Of a stretch of DNA of 64,000 nucleotides, positions 7,991 to 16,823 are shown piece by piece. Every line of letters starts with the position of its first letter. Positions within the stretch are counted from its first letter, which is position 1. The translations under genes and the position numbers were made by a program. The notes under the pieces were generated by a model, which ran no database searches, was not told the origin of the DNA, and was given only the letters and a program-made list of their open reading frames with translations. This DNA is from Actinomadura opuntiae (GTDB lineage: Bacteria; Actinomycetota; Actinomycetes; Streptosporangiales; Streptosporangiaceae): assembly GCF_030283205.1 (NCBI RefSeq), contig NZ_JASNWF010000005.1, positions 434,001 to 498,000 of the forward strand. The letters are read 5' to 3'.

Positions 7991-9507
7991 GGCACGGCCG
8001 GGCACACCGTCCCGCGCGCCGGGACCTTCAGCGAGGTCAGGTAGCCGTCGATCGCGTTCCGCGTGCAGGGGCCGCTGTTGTAGACGCCGTGACCGGAGCC
8101 CGCGTAGGTGAGCAGGGTCGCCTTCGGGCCGATCTGGCGCGCGACGTTCCGCGCCCACGCGTACGGGGTGGCGGGATCGTGCACCGCGTTCAGCAACAGG
8201 ATCGGCGCGGCCGTCCGCACCTTCACGCGGTGCTGGGGGTTCGCGACGGGCTTCGGCCAGCCGAGGCACGCGGTGAGCGCCATGACGGGACGGGTGCCGT
8301 GCATGTCGGGCGCGATCCGCTCGCTGTGCCGGGACAGGCGGGCGAACTCACGGTAGTCGCGGACCGGCAGGTTCCAGTCGGAGCAGAACTGCGCGGTGAA
8401 GGTATCGTTCCCGGTTCCCTCGGCCTTCGCCGGGGCGGGCTGGACGGGCTTGCTCGCCTCCAGCGCGGACAGCAGCGAGGCCAGCTTCGCCCAGTCGGGC
8501 CCGTAGAACGTCTTGTACGTCACCACGAGCAGCTCGAACTCCGTCAGCGCGCGGCCCGGCGTCTGCGGGTCCGCGAGTTCCCCGCGTGCGGCACGTTCCC
8601 GCAGGTCATGCAGGACGGCCCGGACATCGCGACCGTGCAGGGCGCAGTTCGCCGTCCGGTCGCACCACGCGACGAACTGGTCGAAAGAGTCCTGCGCGGC
8701 GTCCATCTCCGCCCCCAGGAACGGCTGCGCGGAGCGGACGCTGTGGTCGATGACGCTTTCCAGCACCATCGCGCGCACACGGCCCGGGTACGTCTCCGCG
8801 TACTCCGCGCCCAGAAGCGTCCCGTAGGAGCTGCCGTGGAAGCTCAGCTGCGTCTCGCCTAGCGCGGCACGGATGGCGTCCACGTCACGGACGGTGCTCA
8901 TCGTGTCGGCATGGTCGTACAGCGGACCGGTGCGCCTGCGGCAGTCGTCCCTGAGCTTCTCGTTGTAGGCGAGGGTCGCTTTGAACTCGCGAGGGCTCGT
9001 GATGTTCGGATCGGGACGGGCCGCGAGGAGTGCGGCCGAGCACGTCACCGGGTTGCTGCCGCCGATCCCGCGCGGGTCGAAGCTGACGATGTCGAAGTGC
9101 CGCTGGATGTCCTCGCTGAACCGGTCGATGCCGGTGGTGATCCGCTGGACGCCGGAGTCGCCGGGCCCGCCGGGGCCGAAGACGAGCGTGCCGACGCGGG
9201 CGGCCGGGTCGAGGGCCGTGCGGCGCGCGATGGCCAGGCCGAACGTCGGGCCGTCCGGGTGCGCCCAGTCGACGGGGAGGCGGAGGGTCGCGCACTGCGC
9301 CTTGCCGTCGTCGCCGCACGCCTTCCAGTCGACGGGGGTGCGCGCGCCGACCGCCTGTGTCACGCCGGCCTGCGCCGCGCTCGACTGCGACGCGGCGGGT
9401 GCCGCGTCCGCCGACTGCGGCAAGGCCGGGACGACGGCGGAGCCGGCGAGCGCGATGCCCGCTGCCGCCGTCGCGCTCCAGGCGATCCGCCTGTGCTTGC
9501 GCTGCAT
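7984..9507 (-). CDS. Secreted alpha/beta-hydrolase, tripeptidyl aminopeptidase family (S33)
   Basis: A 507-aa protein with an N-terminal signal peptide (KHRR, hydrophobic core, SADAAP cleavage area). Catalytic Ser lies in FHGSSYGT, the acid in NAVHDPATP, and His in GSGHGVY. The oxyanion region GPGGPGDSG and the C-terminal TAP-like domain with paired cysteines match Streptomyces SlpD/SlpE and tripeptidyl aminopeptidases. It should cleave peptides outside the cell. GGAAGGA precedes the ATG at 9507. It is monocistronic. Confidence 0.9.
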   Translation of the reverse strand: MQRKHRRIAWSATAAAGIALAGSAVVPALPQSADAAPAASQSSAAQAGVTQAVGARTPVDWKACGDDGKAQCATLRLPVDWAHPDGPTFGLAIARRTALDPAARVGTLVFGPGGPGDSGVQRITTGIDRFSEDIQRHFDIVSFDPRGIGGSNPVTCSAALLAARPDPNITSPREFKATLAYNEKLRDDCRRRTGPLYDHADTMSTVRDVDAIRAALGETQLSFHGSSYGTLLGAEYAETYPGRVRAMVLESVIDHSVRSAQPFLGAEMDAAQDSFDQFVAWCDRTANCALHGRDVRAVLHDLRERAARGELADPQTPGRALTEFELLVVTYKTFYGPDWAKLASLLSALEASKPVQPAPAKAEGTGNDTFTAQFCSDWNLPVRDYREFARLSRHSERIAPDMHGTRPVMALTACLGWPKPVANPQHRVKVRTAAPILLLNAVHDPATPYAWARNVARQIGPKATLLTYAGSGHGVYNSGPCTRNAIDGYLTSLKVPARGTVCPAVPQ

Positions 9508-9856
9508 GGATGTCCTTCCGGGAGGGACGTCGAGAGGGGATCCGCCGATGGGCGGGTGAGCGTCCCGGGGCGGCCGGGGCGGCTTGCGAAAGCCCCGGCG
9601 GCCGGATCCGCAAGATCACGCTAGGCCGCGTTCCCGGCGCGCGGCAGGGTGATCAGGGACGGTTCAGGGTGCGGCCAGGGACGCCTCAGGGTCGGCCGCC
9701 GACCGCCCTCGGCGCGCCCGGGCGGCGGCTCGGCGCGGCGCGGCCGACGGCTTGGACGGCCGATTCACGGCGTTGTCAGAATCCGCCGGTAAAGGGAGCC
9801 CGCGATTGTGGCGGGCGACAATTATCGCGGGAAACGAGGAGAATGAGTCGCGTGAC
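9508..9856. other. Intergenic region, promoter area of the peptidase gene
   Basis: No gene is seen. Around 9648-9697 there are alternating direct repeats of CAGGGACG and TCAGGGT, which could be protein-binding sites but are also compatible with GC-rich low complexity. Confidence 0.4.
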
Positions 9857-10069
9857 TCAGCGGCCGTCCAGTTCGCCGTTCCGGACGGCCCGCACGAGCG
9901 CCCGCCACCCGGCGGGATCGAGTGCGAGCATGCCGGCGGCGAGGTCCCGGGAGTCGCGGATCAGCACCACCCGGCCCGACGCCGCCACCTCCACGCACTC
10001 GTTGGCGCTACCGCTCCGGCTGCCCTTGCGCCAGTTCAGCGCCGCTCCACGAGTCGTCCGATAGACCAT
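9857..10069 (-). CDS. DUF397-domain protein
   Basis: A 70-aa protein with the DUF397 signature: NWRKGSRSGSANECVEVAA, then VLIRDSRD, and a C-terminal GWRALVRAVRNGELD. In Streptomyces such small proteins act with XRE/DUF5753 regulators encoded next door, controlling differentiation. Here the XRE/DUF5753 gene lies upstream on the same strand, with a 264-bp gap. ATG 10069 gives the normal family length; an ATG a few codons upstream is possible. Confidence 0.85.
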   Translation of the reverse strand: MVYRTTRGAALNWRKGSRSGSANECVEVAASGRVVLIRDSRDLAAGMLALDPAGWRALVRAVRNGELDGR

Positions 10070-10333
10070 CCAGCAACCCTCCATCCGGTGCCGGCGGTGC
10101 CGCCTCGCGACCGGTCGGGGCCGCGGGCACCCGCCGGCGAGAGCCAAGCAGGGCACAGCGAACCACGACCTTGTGGAAATTTTCCCGATCACGAGTGTAA
10201 ACGGTTCCAGTTATCCCGCCTACAAGGGAACACAAGATCACGCTGCGTGCTATGAAGGCCACTCGGCTTGGGGTATGCCCGGAACGGCGCCACCTCCGGT
10301 CACGGTCGATTCACGCGGACGGGGAACGGCCGG

Positions 10334-11206
10334 TCAGGCCATCAGCTCCTCGGCGGTCCGGCGCAGCAGCGCGATCGACTCCTCGGCCGGGAGCGCGTCG
10401 TTCAGCAGCAGCTCGAAGGTGTCGCGGTACTCGGTGATCCGCTCGTCCTCACCGGTGATCATCGCGCTGGAGCCCGACCGGCCCTCCAGGAACAGCACGT
10501 CGTCGAGGTCGCCGTCGAACTCCAGCAGGGTGAACGGCCCCTCCAGGCCGAGGTGCGCGCCGGCGCTGAACGGGATGATCCGGACGGTGAGCAGGTCGTC
10601 GGTCTCGGCCTGGTCGGCGATGCCGCGCAGCTGGGCGGGCATGATCCCGGGGTCGACCCGGATCCCCACGTGGCGCCGGATCACCGCCTCGTCGATGATG
10701 TAGAGCTGGCGCGGCGGGTTCTCGCGCTTGGCCAGCTCCTCCTTGCGCTGCATGCGCAGCTTCACGCCCATCGCGCGCGCCTGCGGGGACACGTTGGCGG
10801 TGGCGAGGACCTCGGCGTACTCGCGGGTCTGCAGCAGCCCCGGGATCACCGAGCCGTGGAAGTGCCGGATGTAGGCGGCGCCGGCGGCGTATCCCACGTA
10901 GTTGAGGAAGTTGGGGTCGAACTCGCCCCGGTAGGCGTTCCACCAGGCGGGCTCGCGCGCGCCGCGCGCCAGCGCCTGCAACCGCTCCTGGCGGCCCTCG
11001 GAGGTCACCTCGTAGACGTTCAGCAGGGCCTGCAGGTCGGTCCTGGTGATGGCGTTCTTGCCGCCCTCGACCCGGATGAGCTTGGACGGGGACCACTCGA
11101 GCCGCCGTACCACCTGCTCCTGGGTGAGGCCCCGCTCCTTGCGGAGGCGGACCAGCTCGGTGCGCAGCAGTGCGCTCTGGACGATGGGCCCCTGGTCACT
11201 TGTCAT
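10334..11206 (-). CDS. XRE-family regulator with DUF5753 (Scr1-type)
   Basis: A 290-aa protein. Residues 15-70 form an XRE helix-turn-helix (RLRKERGLTQEQVVRRLEWSP), and residues 95-275 match DUF5753 (the GLLQTREYA motif is diagnostic). ATG 11206 is preferred because GAGTGAG lies 7 bp upstream; a GTG four codons earlier is possible. It probably works with the DUF397 partner downstream. A promoter with CTGACA (11269-11274), a 17-bp spacer and TAGCAT (11246-11251) reads towards it. Confidence 0.88.
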   Translation of the reverse strand: MTSDQGPIVQSALLRTELVRLRKERGLTQEQVVRRLEWSPSKLIRVEGGKNAITRTDLQALLNVYEVTSEGRQERLQALARGAREPAWWNAYRGEFDPNFLNYVGYAAGAAYIRHFHGSVIPGLLQTREYAEVLATANVSPQARAMGVKLRMQRKEELAKRENPPRQLYIIDEAVIRRHVGIRVDPGIMPAQLRGIADQAETDDLLTVRIIPFSAGAHLGLEGPFTLLEFDGDLDDVLFLEGRSGSSAMITGEDERITEYRDTFELLLNDALPAEESIALLRRTAEELMA

Positions 11207-11245
11207 AGGAAAGCTCACTCTACGTAGTTGTCGCCACCTAACCGT

Positions 11246-11274
11246 ATGCTACCTGGCACTGAGCGAGCTGTCAG
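11246..11274 (-). promoter_or_regulatory. Putative sigma-70-type promoter of the XRE/DUF5753 gene
   Basis: On the minus strand, CTGACA at 11274-11269 and TAGCAT at 11251-11246 are separated by 17 bp, 40 bp before the start codon. Confidence 0.5.
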
Positions 11275-11935
11275 GACGCATGCCAACAGGCCGACACCTG
11301 ACTCACCGGTTGATCCGCCGGGTCAAGGGTCCGATCCCGCGATAACACGGAATCTCGGACGATCAGCAGGTTTCGGCGTGCCGTATGTCGGTAGACTATG
11401 TTGTAATGTGCTAGGTGGCAAAGTAACAGCAACCGCCGCGCAAGCGGGCGGTCCGCCACCTGGGAGCAGGGACGGTCCTGACACAGGGTGAGGACGCGGC
11501 GGGGCACCGCGGCCGGGCCGGTGGACGGGAGCGCGAGGGAGACGCACGGCCCGGCGGCCGGGGCAGCGCCGCCGGTGGAGCATGACGGGGAGGCAGATCC
11601 GGTACGGCGCTTTTCGGCAATTCCAGAAAAATGAATAGAGTCGCCCCCGCTCCTCGCCGATCACCGGTTGCGAGCCAAGACGATCGACGCAAAAGCGGGG
11701 GGCGACTCCGCGAGACCGCCGGGCACGTCCCGCCGGGCCGGCGAGCACCCTGCAACGATGCCGGGGACACCCGCATTGACCTGGCAAAACGTTCTCCGCG
11801 GACTCACCCAGTCTAACCGCGATCACGCGGCACGGGCTATAGGTGACGCGGCTTCGGCACCGCACCGTCCACCGCCGGCCGCCCCCGGCGGGCCGGACGC
11901 AATGGCGTGACGTGCCCGGAGACGCGATTCAAGGC
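11275..11935. other. Long intergenic region with a large inverted repeat
   Basis: About 660 bp with no convincing gene. It contains AT-richer stretches (around 11395 and 11620) and an imperfect 14-15-bp inverted repeat at 11638-11651/11694-11708. It may hold the promoter of the cNMP-binding protein and possibly a structured RNA. Confidence 0.5.
11638..11708. repeat. Inverted repeat, possible 71-nt stem-loop
   Basis: GAGTCGCCCCCGCT (11638-11651) pairs with AGCGGGGGGCGACTC (11694-11708) with a single bulged base. The 42-nt loop holds a further stem, CTCGC with GCGAG. No T-tract follows. It could be a small RNA, a palindromic mobile relic or a binding site. Confidence 0.6.
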
Positions 11936-13309
11936 ATGGGGTTATCCGACATGTCACGACAGCAGAATCGTCCCCCGACCTTCGACATCCACCCCATTCA
12001 CGAGCACGTTCCCCCCATTCACGAGCATTCGCCCCATTTCCCCTCCACGGTGCGGCGCGGCTTCTGGGCCTCGCTGGTCCCGCTCGAGCAGGCGGCCTTC
12101 CTCGCCGCCGCGCGCCAGGTCGAGTTCGCGCTCGGCGAGGTGCTGTGGCGCGAGGGCGACGACGCCGACCACCTCCTGGTGATCCGCTCCGGCGCGGTCC
12201 GGGTCTGCGTCGACCGCGAGGGCGGCGAGCGGATCGTCGCGTTCCGCGGCACCGGCGACATCATCGGCGAGCGCGCCGCGCTGCTGCTGCGGCGCCGGTC
12301 GGCGACCGTCGTCGCCGTCGACACCGTCCGGGCCCTGCGGATGAGCACGCAGGAGTTCGCCGCCTACCTGACCGACCACCCGCGCGTGGTCGCCCTCGTG
12401 GAGCAGGAGGTGTACGACCGGCTCACCGAGCAGATGGCGCCGCCGCAGCGGAACGCCGCCGGCCGCCGGCACCTCGATCCCTACACCGGGACGAGCGCCT
12501 ACGCCGCGATCACCCCGTACGACGACGACGGCGTGCTGGTGCCGTTCGCCGCGCGCGCGCCGGAGTCCGCGCTGCGCCTCGCGCCGTCCTACGCCGAGCC
12601 CACTTACAGAGAGCCCACCTACCGCGAGCTGAGCTACGACGACCCCGCCTACAGCGAGCCCACGCAGCCGATGGGCTTTCCCGGGCGCGCGTACGCGACC
12701 GCGCTGAAGGAGCCGCCCGCCACGCGGCCGTGGACGGGCCACATGTGCTCCATCATGTTCACCGACATCGCGTCCTTCAGCGCGCCGTACCGCAACGACG
12801 TCGACCGGCTGGAGATGCGCCGGATCATGTACGAGCTGCTGTGGGAGGCGTTCGCGGAGTCGGACGTGCCCTGGGACGCCTGCCACCGCGAGGACCGCGG
12901 CGACGGGGCGCTGATCGTCGTCCCGCCCGAGACCCCGGCCGCCGCCCTGCCGCCGGTCGTCGCACGGCTCGCCGGGTCGCTGCGCCGCCACAACCGGTCC
13001 GCGCAGGAGGCCGTCCGCATCCAGCTGCGGGTGGCGCTGCACGTCGGCCCGGTGACCTCCGACCCGCAGGGCGTGTCGGGCTCGTCGGTGATCGAGGCGG
13101 CGCGGCTGCTGGACGCCGGCCCGCTGCGCCGCCGGCTCGCCGAGACCCGCGCCGACCTCGGTTTCGTCGCCTCCGCGTTCGTCTACGAGTCGGTGCTCGC
13201 GCACGCGCCCGGCCACGACCCCGCCGACTACGCGCCGTTCACCTGCCGGGTGAAGGAGTCGCGGCTCAAGGGCTGGATCCGGGTCGCGGACGGCGCCGGC
13301 CGGGCCTGA
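11936..13309 (+). CDS. Cyclic-nucleotide-binding-domain protein with degenerate cyclase domain
   Basis: About 457 aa. An N-terminal His-rich segment with a repeated IHEH motif precedes a Crp-like cNMP-binding fold (about 35-155; EVLWREGDDADHLLVIRSG). A linker with Tyr-Glu-Pro-Thr repeats (about 215-240) leads to a C-terminal class III cyclase-like domain (about 265-455). That domain keeps FTDI and GDG, the metal-binding aspartates, but the usual V-N-x-A-A-R is changed to V-I-E-A-A-R, losing the transition-state Asn, so activity is doubtful. Start 11936 or 11951 is uncertain. It abuts the convergent histidine kinase gene with no gap. Confidence 0.75.
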   Translation: MGLSDMSRQQNRPPTFDIHPIHEHVPPIHEHSPHFPSTVRRGFWASLVPLEQAAFLAAARQVEFALGEVLWREGDDADHLLVIRSGAVRVCVDREGGERIVAFRGTGDIIGERAALLLRRRSATVVAVDTVRALRMSTQEFAAYLTDHPRVVALVEQEVYDRLTEQMAPPQRNAAGRRHLDPYTGTSAYAAITPYDDDGVLVPFAARAPESALRLAPSYAEPTYREPTYRELSYDDPAYSEPTQPMGFPGRAYATALKEPPATRPWTGHMCSIMFTDIASFSAPYRNDVDRLEMRRIMYELLWEAFAESDVPWDACHREDRGDGALIVVPPETPAAALPPVVARLAGSLRRHNRSAQEAVRIQLRVALHVGPVTSDPQGVSGSSVIEAARLLDAGPLRRRLAETRADLGFVASAFVYESVLAHAPGHDPADYAPFTCRVKESRLKGWIRVADGAGRA

Positions 13310-14653
13310 TCAGGGGTCCCGCGGGATGCGCAGCACGAACCGGGCGCCGCGGTCGCTGTCCTCGACCTTCAGCGTGCCGCCGTGCGCCCGGGCGATCTCG
13401 CGGGCGATCGGCAGGCCGAGGCCGGTGCCGTTGGCGTCGCGGGCCTTGCCGGCCTTGAGCCGCGCGAACCGCTGGAAGACCACCTCGCGCTCCTCCGGCG
13501 CGATGCCGGCGCCGTCGTCCAGCACCTCCAGCACCGCGACGCCGTCCTCGTCGCGGACGGTGACGTCGACGCGCGTCTCGGCGTGCCGCTCGGCGTTGTC
13601 CAGCAGGTTCGTGAACAGCCGGACCAGCCGCAGGCGGTCGCCGTGCAGCTGCACGCCCTCCTGCAGGTGCGGGACGATCCGCTTGCTGCGGTCCGAGCGG
13701 GCCAGCTCGATGGTGACCAGGGCGGCGAGGTCGATCGGCTCGGTCTCCTGCCATGCGCCCGCGTCCAGCCGGGCGAGCTGCAGCAGGTCGGTGACGATGG
13801 CCTGCAGCCGGTCGAGGGTCTGCAGGACGGTCCGCGCGGTGCGCGGCCAGTCGACGTCGTCGGCGTACAGCAGCGCCTCCTCCAGCTGGGTGCGCGCGGC
13901 GGCGATCGGGCTGCGCAGGTCGTGCGAGGCGTCGGAGGTGAAGCTGCGCTGCTTGGCGAGCGCGATGTCCAGCCGGTCCAGGGTCGCGTTGACGGCCTCG
14001 GCGAGCCACCGGATCTCGTCGCGGTTGCCCGGCACGGTCACCCGGCGGCCGGACTTGCTGGCGGTGATCTCGGTCAGCTCGCGGCGGATCCCGTCCACCG
14101 GGGCGAGGGTCCCGTCGACGGTCCGCCACGTCACCAGGCACGCCATCAGGACCAGCAGCAGCCCCGAGCAGACCAGGAACGTGATCAGGCCGCCGTTGAC
14201 GTACCAGGGGACGTTCGGCGCGGCGGCGTAGACCTCCCAGTCCCCGGCCGGCCGGTGCACGGAGAACTCGATCACCCACCGGCAGCCGTGCAGGCCGCCC
14301 GGCGGGCACAGCACCTGGGCGTCCTTGAAGCCGGTCGCGACGCCCGGCCGGAAGGTGGCCATCGGCGGCCCGTCCACCTCGCCCGGGGTCCCGGCGATCA
14401 CGGTGTTGCGGGCGTCGAGCACCTGGACGTCGACGCCGTGCGGCGCGCCGATCTCGCCGCGCACCGGCCGGTAACGGAACTGCTCGGCGACCCGCAGCGC
14501 CGTCGACAGGGCCTTGTTGCGCTCGTAGTCCGAGGCGCGGCCGCGCAACCCGACGATGATCATGGCGATCAGAACGGCGCAGACCAGGGCGGCGACCGTC
14601 CCGGCAATCACGGTCATCCGCACCCGTATGGACCATGTGCGCCGTCCGTACAC
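13310..14653 (-). CDS. Sensor histidine kinase (orphan)
   Basis: A 447-aa HisKA kinase. GTG 14653 was chosen because GGGAGG lies 5 bp upstream. Two membrane segments (about 10-35 and 150-175) flank an extracytoplasmic sensor region, followed by HAMP, the H-box FTSDASHDLRSPI with the phosphorylated His, and a HATPase domain (NLLDNAERHAE, DDGAGI, GTGLGLPIA). It resembles CutS/TcrY-type kinases. No response regulator is adjacent, so its partner must be encoded elsewhere. The signal is unknown. Confidence 0.88.
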   Translation of the reverse strand: MYGRRTWSIRVRMTVIAGTVAALVCAVLIAMIIVGLRGRASDYERNKALSTALRVAEQFRYRPVRGEIGAPHGVDVQVLDARNTVIAGTPGEVDGPPMATFRPGVATGFKDAQVLCPPGGLHGCRWVIEFSVHRPAGDWEVYAAAPNVPWYVNGGLITFLVCSGLLLVLMACLVTWRTVDGTLAPVDGIRRELTEITASKSGRRVTVPGNRDEIRWLAEAVNATLDRLDIALAKQRSFTSDASHDLRSPIAAARTQLEEALLYADDVDWPRTARTVLQTLDRLQAIVTDLLQLARLDAGAWQETEPIDLAALVTIELARSDRSKRIVPHLQEGVQLHGDRLRLVRLFTNLLDNAERHAETRVDVTVRDEDGVAVLEVLDDGAGIAPEEREVVFQRFARLKAGKARDANGTGLGLPIAREIARAHGGTLKVEDSDRGARFVLRIPRDP

Positions 14654-14854
14654 CCGACCTCCCGCTGGTGAGGTAATCACCCGGAGAGCCGGATTCAGTC
14701 CTCGCGACGGGCGCCCGGCGCCCAAGAGAGATCAAAGAAATAGTTGCCCAAGACGGGCCGCTGACCTGCGGCGACGCAGGTGACCCGCTGGTGCGCATGC
14801 CGAGTTGGTCAGAAGCCCGGGAGCTGGCTTGTCTCGCTGTTAGCATCCCCGGTT

Positions 14855-15745
14855 ATGGAGCTGCGCCAGCTGGAGTACTTCGTGGCGGTCACCGAGGAGG
14901 CCAGCTTCACCAAGGCCGCCGCGAAGCTGCACGTGGCGCAGCCCGGCGTCAGCGCGCAGATCCGGCAGCTCGAGCGGGAGCTGGGGCAGCCGCTGCTCGA
15001 CCGGTCCGGGCGGACCGTCCGGCTGACCGAGGTCGGCGCCGCCGTGCTCCCCTACGCGCGGGCCGCGCTCGCCGCCGTCGAGGGCGCGAGGCTGTCGGTG
15101 GACGAGCTGACCGGCCTGCTGCGCGGCCACGTCACTATCGGCACCATCGACTGGATCGCCTCGCTTGACCTGCCGGGGCTGCTCGCCGGGTTCCACCGCG
15201 ACCACCCGGACGTGGAGATCACCGTCGTGCAGGACGAGGCGGCGTCGCTGGCCGACGCGCTGCTGGCGGGCCGCACCGACCTGGCGTTCCTCAGCCTCGG
15301 CGCCGAGCCGCCGCCCGGGATCGCCGTCCAGACCGTCATCGAGCAGGACCTGTTCGCCGCGATGTCCCGCGACCACCCGCTGGCCGGGCGCGCGTCGATC
15401 CCGCTGCGCACCCTCGCCGAGCAGCGCCTGGTCAGCCTGCCGAAGGGCACCGGGCTGCGGACCGTGCTGGACGAGGCGTGCGCGGCCGCCGGCCTGCGCC
15501 CGCGGATCGCGTTCGAGGCCGGCGAGCCGCCCGTCCTCGCCCAGCTCGCCGCGCACGGGCTGGGCGTGGCGGTCCTTCCCGAGTCCGCCACCGCGATCCG
15601 GGCGGACGAGCTGGCCTCGATGCCGATCGTCCGGCCCCGGCTGCGCGGCCGGATCGCGCTGGCGTGGCGGGCGGAGGGGCCGCGCGGCCCGGCGGCGCGG
15701 GCGCTGATCGCCCGCGCGCGTGCGGCCCTGCCCTCCCTCGGCTAG
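14855..15745 (+). CDS. LysR-family transcriptional regulator
   Basis: A 296-aa LTTR. Residues 1-60 form the winged HTH (MELRQLEYFVAVTEEASFTKAA, LHVAQPGVSAQIRQLE), and residues 90-290 the periplasmic-binding-protein-like effector domain. No divergent metabolic target gene stands next to it: the histidine kinase gene is divergent at 14653 and the GDPD gene converges 4 bp from its stop. Target and ligand are unknown. Confidence 0.9.
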   Translation: MELRQLEYFVAVTEEASFTKAAAKLHVAQPGVSAQIRQLERELGQPLLDRSGRTVRLTEVGAAVLPYARAALAAVEGARLSVDELTGLLRGHVTIGTIDWIASLDLPGLLAGFHRDHPDVEITVVQDEAASLADALLAGRTDLAFLSLGAEPPPGIAVQTVIEQDLFAAMSRDHPLAGRASIPLRTLAEQRLVSLPKGTGLRTVLDEACAAAGLRPRIAFEAGEPPVLAQLAAHGLGVAVLPESATAIRADELASMPIVRPRLRGRIALAWRAEGPRGPAARALIARARAALPSLG

Positions 15746-15749
15746 CGGG

Positions 15750-16673
15750 TCACGCCTCGGCCTTGAGGACGGTGTGCAGGACGTCCGGCTTGTTGGTGAT
15801 GATGCCGTCCACTCCGAGATCGACGGCCTTCGCCATCTTCGTCTTGTTGTTGACCGTCCAGGTGAGCAGGTGCAGGTGCGCCGCGTGCACCTGCTTGACG
15901 TAGGTCTTGGTCAGGTCGCCGTAGGACGGGTTGATCAGGTCCGCGTAGGACTTCAGCTTCTTCAGGTCCGCGGCCTTCGGCTTGCCGAGCAGGCCGGTCG
16001 GGACGCCGGGCAGGTCCTTGTGGAAGCGCTTGACCGACGCCCAGTCGAACGACTGCACCACGAGCCGCCGCTGGCTCGGCGCCGCCTTCGCGCCGAGCCA
16101 GTACGACCGGTGCCGCTTGAGCGCCGCGGCGACCCGGCCCTCGATGCCCGGATACAGCGCGGGGCTCTTCAGCTCCAGCAGCATGCCGACGCCGCTGCCG
16201 CTCATCGCGCTCAGCACCTCGTCCAGCGTCGGCACGCGCTCGTGCTTGTACTTCTTGGAGTACCACGACCCCGCGTCCAGCTTCTTGATCTGCTTGAGCG
16301 TGAGCTGGGAGACCTTCCAGGGCTTCTGCTTGGGGTAGACGTGCTCGACGTCCGTCGTCCTGGCCAGCGTGCTGTCGTGCATGATGACCAGCTTGTGGTC
16401 CTTCGTCTGCTGGACGTCGAGCTCGAACATGTCGGCGTGCCGGGACTTGGCCGTCCGGAACGAGGCGAGCGTGTTCTCCGGCGCGTACGCCGCCGCGCCG
16501 CGGTGGCCGACGTCGAGGACCTTGTGCGCCGCCGCCCGCTGCTGGACGGCCTGGAGCGGGAGCGGCGGGATGAGGGGGTGCGGAGCGGCGGCGGCCGCCG
16601 TCGCGGGACCGGTGCTCGCGGCCGCGGTGAGGACGGCCGTGAACGCGAGACCATGCCGACGGGACATTGTCAC
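15750..16673 (-). CDS. Secreted glycerophosphodiester phosphodiesterase
   Basis: A 307-aa protein with a signal peptide (SRRHG, hydrophobic, ATAAAAAP). The GDPD motifs are present: GHRGAAAYAPENT with the catalytic His/Arg and Glu, FELDVQQTKDHKLVIMHD with the metal ligands, and LLELKSP. It hydrolyses glycerophosphodiesters outside the membrane to glycerol-3-phosphate and alcohol, supplying phosphate and carbon. ATG 16673, or the second Met two codons later, may be used. It is monocistronic. Confidence 0.92.
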   Translation of the reverse strand: MTMSRRHGLAFTAVLTAAASTGPATAAAAAPHPLIPPLPLQAVQQRAAAHKVLDVGHRGAAAYAPENTLASFRTAKSRHADMFELDVQQTKDHKLVIMHDSTLARTTDVEHVYPKQKPWKVSQLTLKQIKKLDAGSWYSKKYKHERVPTLDEVLSAMSGSGVGMLLELKSPALYPGIEGRVAAALKRHRSYWLGAKAAPSQRRLVVQSFDWASVKRFHKDLPGVPTGLLGKPKAADLKKLKSYADLINPSYGDLTKTYVKQVHAAHLHLLTWTVNNKTKMAKAVDLGVDGIITNKPDVLHTVLKAEA

Positions 16674-16823
16674 CTCTCGGGAGCCGGGGGATGCCTGCCT
16701 CGACCCTCGATTCGGCCGATGACGCCCGGGTTACGAGCCGGTAGCAGACCGTGTACCAAGGGTGACATTACGCATTCGGGCCGTGCGTTACGAGGCGGAC
16801 ACGGCCTGTTTCCCCGGATCGAC

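Noticed and set aside
11228..11507. Short frames on both strands in the region before the cNMP-binding protein
   Set aside because: No SD and no coding-like third-position GC pattern. The region is better explained as regulatory.
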